A stretch of 14,525 nucleotides of DNA, from assembly GCA_035499215.1 (NCBI GenBank), contig DATJZH010000368.1:1-14525 (forward strand), written 5' to 3'. The notes below the pieces were generated by a model. That model was not told the DNA's origin, searched no databases, and was given only the letters and a program-made list of their open reading frames with translations. Of this stretch, positions 14,468 through 14,525 are shown piece after piece (the first letter of the stretch is position 1; each line of letters begins with the position of its first letter). Source of the stretch: DATJZH01 sp035499215 (GTDB taxonomy: Bacteria > Actinomycetota > Actinomycetes > Streptosporangiales > Streptosporangiaceae). The translations under genes were made by a program, and so were the position numbers.

Positions 14468-14525
14468 GCAGGAATGCCTCGTCTCGTAGATCGAGCGGCC
14501 CTGCGGCTGGCGAGGCGTCCCGCGC
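14397..14525 (-). CDS. partial: C-terminus of a second LpxL-like acyltransferase
   Basis: A minus-strand frame enters at the right end of the window and runs 42 codons to TGA at 14399-14397, overlapping the radical SAM gene by 71 bases. Its first 31 residues (beginning ARDASPAAGPLDL) match the last 31 of the acyltransferase at 2517-3569 (ERDRSPAAEALPL and onward) at 17 identical positions, including the shared FLHD and VAA. The underlying 100 bases match without gaps. At the position of the first acyltransferase's stop codon this copy reads CGA, so it continues 11 more codons. No domain can be seen because only the tail is inside the window. The expectation is a full acyltransferase gene just to the right, forming an operon with the radical SAM gene. 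Confidence 0.55.
   Translation of the reverse strand, partial: ARDASPAAGPLDLRDEAFLHDGSAYYVAARGRPLLAARAQRL

Noticed and set aside
1..14525. tRNA, rRNA, CRISPR arrays, insertion sequences or transposases
   Set aside because: No cloverleaf-like tRNA, no regularly spaced repeats and no transposase motifs or terminal inverted repeats were seen on either strand.

Overview
The window is high-GC DNA with GTG starts, tightly packed genes and actinobacterial gene families (class I P450 with a 3Fe-4S ferredoxin, MurT/GatD, TetR and LuxR regulators). It most likely comes from an actinomycete and covers much of a specialised-metabolite gene cluster. I recognise no named cluster; all assignments come from reading motifs.

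Left flank (1-2411). A minus-strand AlkA-type DNA glycosylase (337-1104) and a plus-strand short-chain dehydrogenase (1617-2411) lie among decayed genes: a CocE/NonD hydrolase remnant (about 85-250) and a LuxR-type regulator remnant (about 1175-1420).

Core operon (10609 down to 2517, minus strand, seven genes). The order is PLP decarboxylase, MurT-like ligase, GatD-like glutamine amidotransferase, acyl-CoA-dehydrogenase-like flavoenzyme, stand-alone adenylation enzyme, carrier protein, LpxL/HtrB-like acyltransferase. Most junctions overlap or are a few bases apart. The adenylation enzyme, carrier protein and flavoenzyme match the trio that turns L-proline into pyrrole-2-carboxyl-S-carrier protein (PltF/PltL/PltE, RedM/RedO/RedW, CloN4/CloN5/CloN3). 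The adenylation pocket reads D-L-F-Y-I-A-W-V-C-K, and the flavoenzyme has a Glu at 244 where that group places its catalytic base. The acyltransferase belongs to a superfamily in which LpxL/HtrB use acyl-carrier-protein donors, so it could move the pyrrolyl group onto an amine or alcohol. The decarboxylase could supply such an amine. MurT/GatD would amidate a carboxylate or, alternatively, modify lipid II as self-protection.

Right part (10610-14525). A palindromic operator candidate (10635-10660) lies between the decarboxylase and a decayed TetR gene (about 10773-11110). A ferredoxin-P450 pair (11131-12610, plus) follows. A cobalamin-binding radical SAM protein (14467-12734, minus) converges on the P450. 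Together with the pyrrole trio it recalls CloN6/CouN6, the pyrrole C-methyltransferases of clorobiocin and coumermycin.

The most unusual structural feature is a diverged 100-bp repeat. The junction where the acyltransferase gene ends (2513-2612) matches the junction where the radical SAM gene begins (14426-14525) at 74 of 100 positions without gaps. A second acyltransferase-like C-terminus therefore runs into the window at its right end and overlaps the radical SAM start, while the first acyltransferase tail carries a 14-codon relic of a radical SAM start. This points to an ancestral acyltransferase-radical SAM gene pair that was duplicated, with one copy then truncated.
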